NCBI GenBank assembly: GCA_947652605.1
Contig: CANTFG010000248.1
Span: forward strand, 1-64,000
Length of the DNA stretch: 64,000 nt
Direction of reading: 5' to 3'
Source: Elmis aenea
Taxonomy: Eukaryota > Arthropoda > Insecta > Coleoptera > Elmidae
The position numbers and the translations under genes are program-made. Positions 1 to 14,507 of this stretch are shown here, piece after piece; within the stretch, counting starts at the first letter, position 1; each line of letters begins with the position of its first letter. A model generated the notes under the pieces. The model did not search any database, had not been told where the DNA came from, and was given only the letters and a program-made list of their open reading frames with translations.

Positions 1-291
1 ATAATTTTGTAAATTGGACTTCTAAATAGTTGAGACAAACGGCATTATACTTAGAAAAATAAACTCTATAACATGCTAAAATTTAAACAAAATGTAACGA
101 GCCGTTTTCGAAAAAAAATTTCAAAATTTCCAAAATTTTTAATTTTTTGAATAATTTTGTAAATTAGACTTCTAAACAGTTAAGACAAACGGTATTATAC
201 TTAAAAAAATAAACTCTATAACATACTAAAATTTGAACAAAATCGTATGAGCCGTTTTCGAGAAAAATTTTCAAAATTTTTAATTTTTTGA
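1..291 (+). repeat. Diverged monomer pair B1 (150 bp) and B2 (141 bp)
   Basis: The first two units differ from the A-type that fills the rest of the left array. B1 (1-150) reads AATTGGACTTCTAAATAG where A monomers read AATTAAATTTCAAAATAG, has CATGC for CATAC, and is 9 bp longer because CAAAATTTC precedes a second CAAAATTTT. B2 (151-291) reads AATTAGACTTCTAAACAG and TTAAGACAAACGG. The same ordered pair returns in the right array from 27141. This copy keeps GGCATTAT and CATGCTAAA where most right-array copies have GGTATTAT and CATGCAGAAA. Confidence 0.85.
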
Positions 292-950
292 ATTACTTTG
301 TAAATTAAATTTCAAAATAGTTGACACAAACGGCATTATACTAAGAAAAATAAACTCTATAACATACTAAAATTTGAACAAAATCGTATGAGCCGTTTTC
401 GAGAAAAATTTTCAAAATTTTTAATTTTTTGAATAACTTTGTAAATTAAATTTCAAAATAGTTGAGACAAACGGCATTATTTTAGGAAAAATAAACTCTA
501 TAACATACTAAAATTTGAACAAAATCGTATGAGCCGTTTTCGAGAAAAATTTTCAAAATTTTTAATTTTTTGAATAACTTTGTAAATTAAATTTCAAAAT
601 AGTTGAGACAAACTGCAATATACTAAGAAAAATTAACTCTATAACATACTAAAATTTGAACAAAATCGTATGAGCCGTTTTCGAGCAAAATTTTGAAAAT
701 TTTTAATTTTTTGAATAACTTTGTAAATTAAATTTCAAAATAGTTGAGACAAACGGCATTATACTAAGAAAAATAAACTCTATAACATACTAAAATTTGA
801 ACAAAATCGTATGAGCCGTTTTCGAGAAAAATTTTCAAAATTTTTAATTTTTTGAATAACTTTGTAAATTAAATTTCAAAATAGTTGAGACAAACGGCAT
901 TATACTAAGAAAAATAAACTCTATAACATACTAAAATTTGAACAAAATCG

Positions 951-3764
951 TATAAGCCGTTTTCAAAAAAAAATTCAAAATTTTGAATTTTTTGAATAAC
1001 TTTGTAAATTAAATTTCAAAATAGTTGACACAAACGGCATTATACTAAGAAAAATAAACTCTATAACATACTAAAATTTGAACAAAATCGTATGAGCCGT
1101 TTTCGAGAAAAATTTTCAAAATTTTTAATTTTTTGAATAACTTTGTAAATTAAATTTCAAAATAGTTGAGACAAACTGCAATATACTAAGAAAAATAAAC
1201 TCTATAACATACTAAAATTTGAACAAAATCGTATGAGCCGTTTTCGAGCAAAATTTTAAAAATTTTTAATTTTTTGAATAACTTTGTAAATTAAATTTCA
1301 AAATAGTTGAGACAAACGGCATTATTCTAAGAAAAATAAACTCTATAACATACTAAAATTTGAACAAAATCGTATGAGCCGTTTTCGAGAAAAATTTTCA
1401 AAATTTTTAATTTTTTGAATAACTTTGTAAATTAAATTTCAAAATAGTTGAGACAAACGGCATTATACTAAGAAAAATAAACTCTATAACATACTAAAAT
1501 TTGAACAAAATCGTATGAGCCGTTTTCGAGAAAAATTTTCAAAATTTTTAATTTTTTGAATAACTTTGTAAATTACATTTCAAAATAGTTGAGACAAACG
1601 GCATTATTCTAAGAAAAATAAACTCTCTAACATACTAAAATTTGAACAAAATCGTATGAGCCGTTTTCGAGAAAAATTTTCAAAATTTTTAATTTTTTGA
1701 ATAACTTTGTAAATTAAATTTCAAAATAGTTGAGACAAACGGCATTATACTAAGAAAAATAAACTCTATAACATACTAAAATTTGAACAAAATCGTAAAA
1801 GCCGTTTTCGAGCAAAATTTTAAAAATTTTTAATTTTTTGAATAACTTTGTAAATTAAATTTCAAAATAGTTGAGACAAACGGCATTATACTAAGAAAAA
1901 TAAACTCTATAACATACTAAAATTTGAACAAAATCGTATGAGCCGTTTTCGAGAAAAATTTTCAAAATTTTTAATTTTTTGAATAACTTTGTAAATTAAA
2001 TTTCAAAATAGTTGAGACAAACGGCATTATACTAAGAAAAATAAACTCTATAACATACTAAAATTTGAACAAAATCGTGAGCCGTTTTCGAGAAAAATTT
2101 TCAAAATTTTTAAGTTTTTGAATAACTTTGTAAATTACATTTCAAAATAGTTGAGACAAACGGCATTATTCTAAGAAAAATAAACTCTATAACATACTAA
2201 AATTTGAACAAAATCGTATGAGCCGTTTTCGAGCAAAATTTTGAAAATTTTTAATTTTTTGAATAACTTTGTAAATTAAATTTCAAAATAGTTGAGACAA
2301 ACGGCATTATACTAAGAAAAATAAACTCTATAACATACTAAAATTTGAACAAAATCGTATAAGCCGTTTTCAAAAAAAAATTCAAAATTTTGAATTTTTT
2401 GAATAACTTTGTAAATTAAATTTCAAAATAGTTGACACAAACGGCATTATACTAAGAAAAATAAACTCTATAACATACTAAAATTTGAACAAAATCGTAT
2501 GAGCCGTTTTCGAGAAAAATTTTCAAAATTTTTAATTTTTTGAATAACTTTGTAAATTAAATTTCAAAATAGTTGAGACAAACTGCAATATACTAAGAAA
2601 AATAAACTCTATAACATACTAAAATTTGAACAAAATCGTATGAGCCGTTTTCGAGCAAAATTTTAAAAATTTTTAATTTTTTGAATAACTTTGTAAATTA
2701 AATTTCAAAATAGTTGAGACAAACGGCATTATTCTAAGAAAAATAAACTCTATAACATACTAAAATTTGAACAAAATCGTATGAGCCGTTTTCGAGAAAA
2801 ATTTTCAAAATTTTTAATTTTTTGAATAACTTTGTAAATTAAATTTCAAAATAGTTGAGACAAACGGCATTATACTAAGAAAAATAAACTCTATAACATA
2901 CTAAAATTTGAACAAAATCGTATGAGCCGTTTTCGAGAAAAATTTTCAAAATTTTTAATTTTTTGAATAACTTTGTAAATTACATTTCAAAATAGTTGAG
3001 ACAAACGGCATTATTCTAAGAAAAATAAACTCTATAACATACTAAAATTTGAACAAAATCGTATGAGCCGTTTTCGAGAAAAATTTTCAAAATTTTTAAT
3101 TTTTTAATAACTTTGTAAATTAAATTTCAAAATAGTTGAGACAAACGGCATTATACTAAGAAAAATAAACTCTATAACATACTAAAATTTGAACAAAATC
3201 GTAAAAGCCGTTTTCGAGCAAAATTTTAAAAATTTTTAATTTTTTGAATAACTTTGTAAATTAAATTTCAAAATAGTTGAGACAAACGGCATTATACTAA
3301 GAAAAATAAACTCTATAACATACTAAAATTTGAACAAAATCGTATGAGCCGTTTTCGAGAAAAATTTTCAAAATTTTTAATTTTTTGAATAACTTTGTAA
3401 ATTAAATTTCAAAATAGTTGAGACAAACGGCATTATACTAAAAAAAATAAACTCTATAACATACTAAAATTTGAACAAAATCGTGAGCCGTTTTCGAGAA
3501 AAATTTTCAAAATTTTTAATTTTTTGAATAACTTTGTAAATTACATTTCAAAATAGTTGAGACAAACGGCATTATTCTAAGAAAAATAAACTCTATAACA
3601 TACTAAAATTTGAACAAAATCGTATGAGCCGTTTTCGAGAAAAATTTTCAAAATTTTAAATTTTTTGAATAACTACGTAAATTAAATTTCAAAATAGTTG
3701 AGACAAACGGCATTATACTAAGAAAAATAAACTCTATAACATACTAAAATTTGAACAAAATCGT
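951..3764 (+). repeat. 10-monomer higher-order repeat (about 1,407 bp)
   Basis: A variant monomer with TATAAGCCG followed by TTTTC, nine A and TTC starts at 951 and again at 2358, a spacing of 1,407 bp or ten monomers. Its neighbours recur in the same order: GACACAAAC at about 1,024 and 2,431, then a monomer with ACTGCAATATAC. The end of the second copy is set by arithmetic and is blurred by other variants around 3.0-3.8 kb, so the right boundary is approximate. Confidence 0.6.
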
Positions 3765-4747
3765 ATGAGCCGTTTTCGAGAAAAATTTTCAAAATTTTTA
3801 ATTTTTTGAATAACTTTGTAAATTACATTTCAAAATAGTTGAGACAAACGGCATTATTCTAAGAAAAATAAACTCTATAACATACTAAAATTTGAACAAA
3901 ATCGTATGAGCCGTTTTCGAGAAAAATTTTCAAAATTTTTAATTTTTTAATAACTTTGTAAATTAAATTTCAAAATAGTTGAGACAAACGGCATTATACT
4001 AAGAAAAATAAACTCTATAACATACTAAAATTTGAACAAAATCGTAAAAGCCGTTTTCGAGCAAAATTTTAAAAATTTTTAATTTTTTGAATAACTTTGT
4101 AAATTAAATTTCAAAATAGTTGAGACAAACGGCATTATACTAAGAAAAATAAACTCTATAACATACTAAAATTTGAACAAAATCGTATGAGCCGTTTTCG
4201 AGAAAAATTTTCAAAATTTTTAATTTTTTGAATAACTTTGTAAATTAAATTTCAAAATAGTTGAGACAAACGGCATTATACTAAAAAAAATAAACTCTAT
4301 AACATACTAAAATTTGAACAAAATCGTGAGCCGTTTTCGAGAAAAATTTTCAAAATTTTTAATTTTTTGAATAACTTTGTAAATTACATTTCAAAATAGT
4401 TGAGACAAACGGCATTATTCTAAGAAAAATAAACTCTATAACATACTAAAATTTGAACAAAATCGTATGAGCCGTTTTCGAGAAAAATTTTCAAAATTTT
4501 AAATTTTTTGAATAACTACGTAAATTAAATTTCAAAATAGTTGAGACAAACGGCATTATACTAAGAAAAATAAACTCTATAACATACTAAAATTTGAACA
4601 AAATCGTATGAGCCGTTTTCAAAAAAATTTTCAAAATTTTGAATTTTTTGAATAACTTTGTAAATTAAATTTCAAAATAGTTGACACAAACGGCATTATA
4701 CTAAGAAAAATAAACTCTATAACATACTAAAATTTGAACAAAATCGT

Positions 4748-7700
4748 ATAAGCCATTTTCGAGAAAAATTTTCAAAATTTTTAATTTTTTGAATAACTTT
4801 GTAAATAAATTTCAAAATAGTTGAGACAAACGGCAATATACTAAGAAAATTTAACTCTATAACATACTAAAATTTGAACAAAATCGTATGAGCCGTTATC
4901 GAGAAAAATTTTCAAAATTTTTAATTTTTTTAATAACTTTGTAAATTAAATTTCAAAATAGTTGAGACAAACGGCATTATACTAAGAAAAATAAACTCTA
5001 TAACATACTAAAATTTGAACAAAATCGTATGAGCCGTTTTCGAGCAAAATTTTCAAAATTTTTAATTTTTTGAATAACTTTGTAAATTAAATTACAAAAT
5101 AGTTGAGACAAACGGCATTATACTAAGAAAAATAAACTCTATAACATACTAAAATTTAAACAAAATCGTATTAGCCGTTTTCCAAAAAATTTTCAAAATT
5201 TTTAATTTTTTGAATAACTTTGTAAATTAAATTTCAAAATAGTTGAGACAAACGGCATTATACTAAGAAAAATAAACTCTATAACATACTAAAATTTGAA
5301 CAAAATCGTATGAGCCGTTTTCGAGAAAAATTTTCAAAATTTTTAATTTTTTGAATAACTTTGTAAATTAAATTTCAAAATAGTTGAGACAAACGGCATT
5401 ATACTAAGAAAAATAAACTCTATAACATACTAAAATTTGAACAAAATCGTATGAGCCGTTTTCGAGAAAAATTTTCTAAATTTTTAATTTTTTGAATAAC
5501 TTTGTAAATTAAATTTCAAAATAGTTGAGACAAACGGCATTATACTAAGAAAAATAAACTCTATGACATACTAAAATTTGAACAAAATCGTATGAGCCGT
5601 TATCGAGAAAAATTTTCAAAATTTTTAATTTTTTGAATAACTTTGTAAATTAAATTTCAAAATAGTTGAGACAAACGGCATTATACTAAGAAAAATAAAC
5701 TCTATAACATACTAAAATTTGAACAAAATCGTATGAGCCGTTTTCGAGAAAAATTTTCAAAATTTTTAATTTTTTGAATAACTTTGTAAATTAAATTTCA
5801 AAATAGTTGAGACAAACGGCATTATACTAAGAAAAATAAACTCTATAACATACTAAAATTTGAACAAAATCGTATGAGCCGTTTTCGAGAAAAATTTTCA
5901 AAATTTTTAATTTTTTGAATAACTTTGTAAATTAAATTTCAAAATAGTTGAGACAAACGGCATTATACTAAAAAAAATAAACTCTATAACATACTAAAAT
6001 TTGAACAAAATCGTGAGCCGTTTTCGAGAAAAATTTTCAAAATTTTTAATTTTTTGAATAACTTTGTAAATTACATTTCAAAATAGTTGAGACAAACGGC
6101 ATTATTCTAAGAAAAATAAACTCTATAACATACTAAAATTTGAACAAAATCGTATGAGCCGTTTTCGAGAAAAATTTTCAAAATTTTAAATTTTTTGAAT
6201 AACTACGTAAATTAAATTTCAAAATAGTTGAGACAAACGGCATTATACTAAGAAAAATAAACTCTATAACATACTAAAATTTGAACAAAATCGTATGAGC
6301 CGTTTTCAAAAAAATTTTCAAAATTTTGAATTTTTTGAATAACTTTGTAAATTAAATTTCAAAATAGTTGACACAAACGGCATTATACTAAGAAAAATAA
6401 ACTCTATAACATACTAAAATTTGAACAAAATCGTATAAGCCATTTTCGAGAAAAATTTTCAAAATTTTTAATTTTTTGAATAACTTTGTAAATAAATTTC
6501 AAAATAGTTGAGACAAACGGCAATATACTAAGAAAATTTAACTCTATAACATACTAAAATTTGAACAAAATCGTATGAGCCGTTATCGAGAAAAATTTTC
6601 AAAATTTTTAATTTTTTTAATAACTTTGTAAATTAAATTTCAAAATAGTTGAGACAAACGGCATTATACTAAGAAAAATAAACTCTATAACATACTAAAA
6701 TTTGAACAAAATCGTATGAGCCGTTTTCGAGCAAAATTTTCAAAATTTTTAATTTTTTGAATAACTTTGTAAATTAAATTACAAAATAGTTGAGACAAAC
6801 GGCATTATACTAAGAAAAATAAACTCTATAACATACTAAAATTTAAACAAAATCGTATTAGCCGTTTTCAAAAAAATTTTCAAAATTTTTAATTTTTTGA
6901 ATAACTTTGTAAATTAAATTTCAAAATAGTTGAGACAAACGGCATTATACTAAGAAAAATAAACTCTATAACATACTAAAATTTGAACAAAATCGTATGA
7001 GCCGTTTTCGAGAAAAATTTTCAAAATTTTTAATTTTTTGAATAACTTTGTAAATTAAATTTCAAAATAGTTGAGACAAACGGCATTATACTAAGAAAAA
7101 TAAACTCTATAACATACTAAAATTTGAACAAAATCGTATGAGCCGTTTTCGAGAAAAATTTTCTAAATTTTTAATTTTTTGAATAACTTTGTAAATTAAA
7201 TTTCAAAATAGTTGAGACAAACGGCATTATACTAAGAAAAATAAACTCTATGACATACTAAAATTTGAACAAAATCGTATGAGCCGTTATCGAGAAAAAT
7301 TTTCAAAATTTTTAATTTTTTGAATAACTTTGTAAATTAAATTTCAAAATAGTTGAGACAAACGGCATTATACTAAGAAAAATAAACTCTATAACATACT
7401 AAAATTTGAACAAAATCGTATGAGCCGTTTTCGAGAAAAATTTTCAAAATTTTTAATTTTTTAATAACTTTGTAAATTAAATTTCAAAATAGTTGAGACA
7501 AACGGCATTATACTAAGAAAAATAAACTCTATAACATACTAAAATTTGAACAAAATCGTAAAAGCCGTTTTCGAGCAAAATTTTAAAAATTTTTAATTTT
7601 TTGAATAACTTTGTAAATTAAATTTCAAAATAGTTGAGACAAACGGCATTATACTAAGAAAAATAAACTCTATAACATACTAAAATTTGAACAAAATCGT

Positions 7701-10700
7701 ATGAGCCGTTTTCGAGAAAAATTTTCAAAATTTTTAATTTTTTGAATAACTTTGTAAATTAAATTTCAAAATAGTTGAGACAAACGGCATTATACTAAAA
7801 AAAATAAACTCTATAACATACTAAAATTTGAACAAAATCGTGAGCCGTTTTCGAGAAAAATTTTCAAAATTTTTAATTTTTTGAATAACTTTGTAAATAA
7901 ATTTCAAAATAGTTGAGACAAACGGCATTATTCTAAGAAAAATAAACTCTATAACATACTAAAATTTGAACAAAATCGTATGAGCCGTTTTCGAGAAAAA
8001 TTTTCAAAATTTTAAATTTTTTGAATAACTACGTAAATTAAATTTCAAAATAGTTGAGACAAACGGCATTATACTAAGAAAAATAAACTCTATAACATAC
8101 TAAAATTTGAACAAAATCGTATGAGCCGTTTTCAAAAAAATTTTCAAAATTTTGAATTTTTTGAATAACTTTGTAAATTAAATTTCAAAATAGTTGACAC
8201 AAACGGCATTATACTAAGAAAAATAAACTCTATAACATACTAAAATTTGAACAAAATCGTATAAGCCATTTTCGAGAAAAATTTTCAAAATTTTTAATTT
8301 TTTGAATAACTTTGTAAATAAATTTCAAAATAGTTGAGACAAACGGCAATATACTAAGAAAATTTAACTCTATAACATACTAAAATTTGAACAAAATCGT
8401 ATGAGCCGTTATCGAGAAAAATTTTCAAAATTTTTAATTTTTTTAATAACTTTGTAAATTAAATTTCAAAATAGTTGAGACAAACGGCATTATACTAAGA
8501 AAAATAAACTCTATAACATACTAAAATTTGAACAAAATCGTATGAGCCGTTTTCGAGCAAAATTTTCAAAATTTTTAATTTTTTGAATAACTTTGTAAAT
8601 TAAATTACAAAATAGTTGAGACAAACGGCATTATACTAAGAAAAATAAACTCTATAACATACTAAAATTTAAACAAAATCGTATTAGCCGTTTTCAAAAA
8701 AATTTTCAAAATTTTTAATTTTTTGAATAACTTTGTAAATTAAATTTCAAAATAGTTGAGACAAACGGCATTATTCTAAGAAAAATAAACTCTATAACAT
8801 ACTAAAATTTGAACAAAATCGTATGAGCCGTTTTCGAGAAAAATTTTCAAAATTTTTAATTTTTTGAATAACTTTGTAAATTAAATTTCAAAATAGTTGA
8901 GACAAACGGCATTATACTAAGAAAAATAAACTCTATAACATACTAAAATTTGAACAAAATCGTATGAGCCGTTTTCGAGAAAAATTTTCTAAATTTTTAA
9001 TTTTTTGAATAACTTTGTAAATTAAATTTCAAAATAGTTGAGACAAACGGCATTATACTAAGAAAAATAAACTCTATGACATACTAAAATTTGAACAAAA
9101 TCGTATGAGCCGTTATCGAGAAAAATTTTCAAAATTTTTAATTTTTTGAATAACTTTGTAAATTAAATTTCAAAATAGTTGAGACAAACGGCATTATACT
9201 AAGAAAAATAAACTCTATAACATACTAAAATTTGAACAAAATCGTATGAGCCGTTTTCGAGAAAAATTTTCAAAATTTTTAATTTTTTGAATAACTTTGT
9301 AAATTAAATTTCAAAATAGTTGAGACAAACGGCATTATACTAAGAAAAATAAACTCTATAACATACTAAAATTTGAACAAAATCGTATGAGCCGTTTTCG
9401 AGAAAAATTTTGAAAATTTTTAATTTTTTGAATAACTTTGTAAATTACATTTCAAAATAGTTGAGACAAACGGCATTATTCTAAGAAAAATAAACTCTAT
9501 AACATACTAAAATTTGAACAAAATCGTATGAGCCGTTTTCGAGAAAAATTTTCAAAATTTTTAATTTTTTGAATAACTTTGTAAATTAAATTTCAAAATA
9601 GTTGAGACAAACGGCATTATACTAAGAAAAATAAACTCTATAACATACTAAAATTTGAACAAAATCGTATGAGCCGTTTTCAAAAAAAATTTCAAAATTT
9701 TGAATTTTTTGAATAACTTTGTAAATTAAATTTCAAAATAGTTGACACAAACGGCATTATACTAAGAAAAATAAACTCTATAACATACTAAAATTTGAAC
9801 AAAATCGTATAAGCCGTTTTCGAGAAAAATTTTCAAAATTTTTAATTTTTTGAATAACTTTGTAAATAAATTTCAAAATAGTTGAGACAAACGGCAATAT
9901 ACTAAGAAAAATTAACTCTATAACATACTAAAATTTGAACAAAATCGTATGAGCCGTTATCGAGAAAAATTTTCAAAATTTTTAATTTTTTTAATAACTT
10001 TGTAAATTAAATTTCAAAATAGTTGAGACAAACGGCATTATACTAAGAAAAATAAACTCTATAACATACTAAAATTTGAACAAAATCGTATGAGCCGTTT
10101 TCGAGCAAAATTTTCAAAATTTTTAATTTTTTGAATAACTTTGTAAATTAAATTACAAAATAGTTGAGACAAACGGCATTATACTAAGAAAAATAAACTC
10201 TATAACATACTAAAATTTGAACAAAATCGTATTAGCCGTTTTCAAAAAAATTTTCAAAATTTTTAATTTTTTGAATAACTTTGTAAATTAAATTTCAAAA
10301 TAGTTGAGACAAACGGCATTATACTAAGAAAAATAAACTCTATAACATACTAAAATTTGAACAAAATCGTATGAGCCGTTTTCGAGAAAAATTTTCAAAA
10401 TTTTTAATTTTTTGAATAACTTTGTAAATTAAATTTCAAAATAGTTGAGACAAACGGCATTATACTAAGAAAAATAAACTCTATAACATACTAAAATTTG
10501 AACAAAATCGTATGAGCCGTTTTCGAGAAAAATTTTCTAAATTTTTAATTTTTTGAATAACTTTGTAAATTAAATTTCAAAATAGTTGAGACAAACGGCA
10601 ATTTACTAAGAAAAATAAACTCTATGACATACTAAAATTTGAACAAAATCGTATGAGCCGTTATCGAGAAAAATTTTCAAAATTTTTAATTTTTTGAATA

Positions 10701-12058
10701 ACTTTGTAAATTAAATTTCAAAATAGTTGAGACAAACGGCATTATACTAAGAAAAATAAACTCTATAACATACTAAAATTTGAACAAAATCGTATGAGCC
10801 GTTTTCGAGAAAAATTTTCAAAATTTTTAATTTTTTGAATAACTTTGTAAATTAAATTTCAAAATAGTTGACACAAACGGCATTATACTAAGAAAAATAA
10901 ACTCTATAACATACTAAAATTTGAACAAAATCGTATGAGCCGTTATCGAGAAAAATTTTCAAAATTTTTAATTTTTTAATAACTTTGTAAATTAAATTTC
11001 AAAATAGTTGAGACAAACGGCATTATACTAAGAAAAATAAACTCTATAACATACTAAAATTTGAACAAAATCGTAAAAGCCGTTTTCGAGCAAAATTTTA
11101 AAAATTTTTAATTTTTTGAATAACTTTGTAAATTAAATTTCAAAATAGTTGAGACAAACGGCATTATACTAAGAAAAATAAACTCTATAACATACTAAAA
11201 TTTGAACAAAATCGTATGAGCCGTTTTCGAGAAAAATTTTCAAAATTTTTAATTTTTTGAATAACTTTGTAAATTACATTTCAAAATAGTTGAGACAAAC
11301 GGCATTATTCTAAGAAAAATAAACTCTATAACATACTAAAATTTAAACAAAATCGTATTAGCCGTTTTCAAAAAAATTTTCAAAATTTTTAATTTTTTGA
11401 ATAACTTTGTAAATTAAATTTCAAAATAGTTGAGACAAACGGCATTATACTAAGAAAAATAAACTCTATAACATACTAAAATTTGAACAAAATCGTATGA
11501 GCCGTTTTCGAGAAAAATTTTCAAAATTTTTAATTTTTTGAATAACTTTGTAAATTAAATTTCAAAATAGTTGAGACAAACGGCATTATACTAAAAAAAA
11601 TAAACTCTATAACATACTAAAATTTGAACAAAATCGTGAGCCGTTTTCGAGAAAAATTTTCAAAATTTTTAATTTTTTGAATAACTTTGTAAATTACATT
11701 TCAAAATAGTTGAGACAAACGGCATTATTCTAAGAAAAATAAACTCTATAACATACTAAAATTTGAACAAAATCGTATGAGCCGTTTTCGAGAAAAATTT
11801 TCAAAATTTTAAATTTTTTGAATAACTACGTAAATTAAATTTCAAAATAGTTGAGACAAACGGCATTATACTAAGAAAAATAAACTCTATAACATACTAA
11901 AATTTGAACAAAATCGTATGAGCCGTTTTCAAAAAAATTTTCAAAATTTTGAATTTTTTGAATAACTTTGTAAATTAAATTTCAAAATAGTTGACACAAA
12001 CGGCATTATACTAAGAAAAATAAACTCTATAACATACTAAAATTTGAACAAAATCGTA
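4748..12058 (+). repeat. 12- and 13-monomer higher-order repeats in left array
   Basis: The rare variant ATAAGCCATTTT starts at 4748, 6435, 8261 and 12058. Spacings are 1,687, 1,826 and 3,797 bp, that is 12, 13 and 27 monomers. Other rare variants keep the same order around it: GAATAACTACG before it, then GTAAATAAATTTC, GTTATCGAG, GAGCAAAATTTTC, TTACAAAATAG, a TTAGCCGTTTTC form followed by an A run, TTTTCTAAATTT and CTATGACAT. This order is what unequal crossing-over or gene conversion of a multi-monomer unit produces. Boundaries are marker positions, not proven unit ends. Confidence 0.7.
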
Positions 12059-14507
12059 TAAGCCATTTTCGAGAAAAATTTTCAAAATTTTTAATTTTTT
12101 GAATAACTTTGTAAATAAATTTCAAAATAGTTGAGACAAACGGCAATATACTAAGAAAATTTAACTCTATAACATACTAAAATTTGAACAAAATCGTATG
12201 AGCCGTTATCGAGAAAAATTTTCAAAATTTTTAATTTTTTTAATAACTTTGTAAATTAAATTTCAAAATAGTTGAGACAAACGGCATTATACTAAGAAAA
12301 ATAAACTCTATAACATACTAAAATTTGAACAAAATCGTATGAGCCGTTTTCGAGCAAAATTTTCAAAATTTTTAATTTTTTGAATAACTTTGTAAATTAA
12401 ATTACAAAATAGTTGAGACAAACGGCATTATACTAAGAAAAATAAACTCTATAACATACTAAAATTCAAACAAAATCGTATTAGCCGTTTTCAAAAAAAT
12501 TTTCAAAATTTTTAATTTTTTGAATAACTTTGTAAATTAAATTTCAAAATAGTTGAGACAAACGGCATTATACTAAGAAAAATAAACTCTATAACATACT
12601 AAAATTTGAACAAAATCGTATGAGCCGTTTTCGAGAAAAATTTTCAAAATTTTTAATTTTTTGAATAACTTTGTAAATTAAATTTCAAAATAGTTGAGAC
12701 AAACGGCATTATACTAAGAAAAATAAACTCTATAACATACTAAAATTTGAACAAAATCGTATGAGCCGTTTTCGAGAAAAATTTTCTAAATTTTTAATTT
12801 TTTGAATAACTTTGTAAATTAAATTTCAAAATAGTTGAGACAAACGGCATTATACTAAGAAAAATAAACTCTATGACATACTAAAATTTGAACAAAATCG
12901 TATGAGCCGTTATCGAGAAAAATTTTCAAAATTTTTAATTTTTTGAATAACTTTGTAAATTAAATTTCAAAATAGTTGAGACAAACGGCATTATACTAAG
13001 AAAAATAAACTCTATAACATACTAAAATTTGAACAAAATCGTATGAGCCGTTTTCGAGAAAAATTTTCAAAATTTTTAATTTTTTGAATAACTTTGTAAA
13101 TTAAATTTCAAAATAGTTGAGACAAACGGCATTATACTAAGAAAAATAAACTCTATAACATACTAAAATTTGAACAAAATCGTATGAGCCGTTTTCAAAA
13201 AAAATTTCAAAATTTTGAATTTTTTGAATAACTTTGTAAATTAAATTTCAAAATAGTTGACACAAACGGCATTATACTAAGAAAAATAAACTCTATAACA
13301 TACTAAAATTTGAACAAAATCGTATAAGCCGTTTTCGAGAAAAATTTTCAAAATTTTTAATTTTTTGAATAACTTTGTAAATAAATTTCAAAATAGTTGA
13401 GACAAACGGCAATATACTAAGAAAAATTAACTCTATAACATACTAAAATTTGAACAAAATCGTATGAGCCGTTATCGAGAAAAATTTTCAAAATTTTTAA
13501 TTTTTTTAATAACTTTGTAAATTAAATTTCAAAATAGTTGAGACAAACGGCATTATACTAAGAAAAATAAACTCTATAACATACTAAAATTTGAACAAAA
13601 TCGTATGAGCCGTTTTCGAGCAAAATTTTCAAAATTTTTAATTTTTTGAATAACTTTGTAAATTAAATTACAAAATAGTTGAGACAAACGGCATTATACT
13701 AAGAAAAATAAACTCTATAACATACTAAAATTTGAACAAAATCGTATTAGCCGTTTTCAAAAAAATTTTCAAAATTTTTAATTTTTTGAATAACTTTGTA
13801 AATTAAATTTCAAAATAGTTGAGACAAACGGCATTATACTAAGAAAAATAAACTCTATAACATACTAAAATTTGAACAAAATCGTATGAGCCGTTTTCGA
13901 GAAAAATTTTCAAAATTTTTAATTTTTTGAATAACTTTGTAAATTAAATTTCAAAATAGTTGAGACAAACGGCATTATACTAAGAAAAATAAACTCTATA
14001 ACATACTAAAATTTGAACAAAATCGTATGAGCCGTTTTCGAGAAAAATTTTCTAAATTTTTAATTTTTTGAATAACTTTGTAAATTAAATTTCAAAATAG
14101 TTGAGACAAACGGCAATTTACTAAGAAAAATAAACTCTATGACATACTAAAATTTGAACAAAATCGTATGAGCCGTTATCGAGAAAAATTTTCAAAATTT
14201 TTAATTTTTTGAATAACTTTGTAAATTAAATTTCAAAATAGTTGAGACAAACGGCATTATACTAAGAAAAATAAACTCTATAACATACTAAAATTTGAAC
14301 AAAATCGTATGAGCCGTTTTCGAGAAAAATTTTCAAAATTTTTAATTTTTTGAATAACTTTGTAAATTAAATTTCAAAATAGTTGAGACAAACGGCATTA
14401 TACTAAGAAAAATAAACTCTATAACATACTAAAATTTGAACAAAATCGTATGAGCCGTTTTCGAGAAAAATTTTCAAAATTTTAAATTTTTTGAATAACT
14501 TTGTAAA

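Noticed and set aside
475..495. Insect telomere repeat TTAGG
   Set aside because: Only a single chance TTAGG occurs (TTTTAGGAAA); there is no tandem run, so a telomere or telomere-specific insertion is not supported.
1223..1260. CENP-B box within the monomer (TTCG followed by A-rich sequence)
   Set aside because: The first half TTCGNNNNA fits at GTTTTCGAGAAA, but the required CGGG half is absent in the A/T run that follows, so it is not a CENP-B box.
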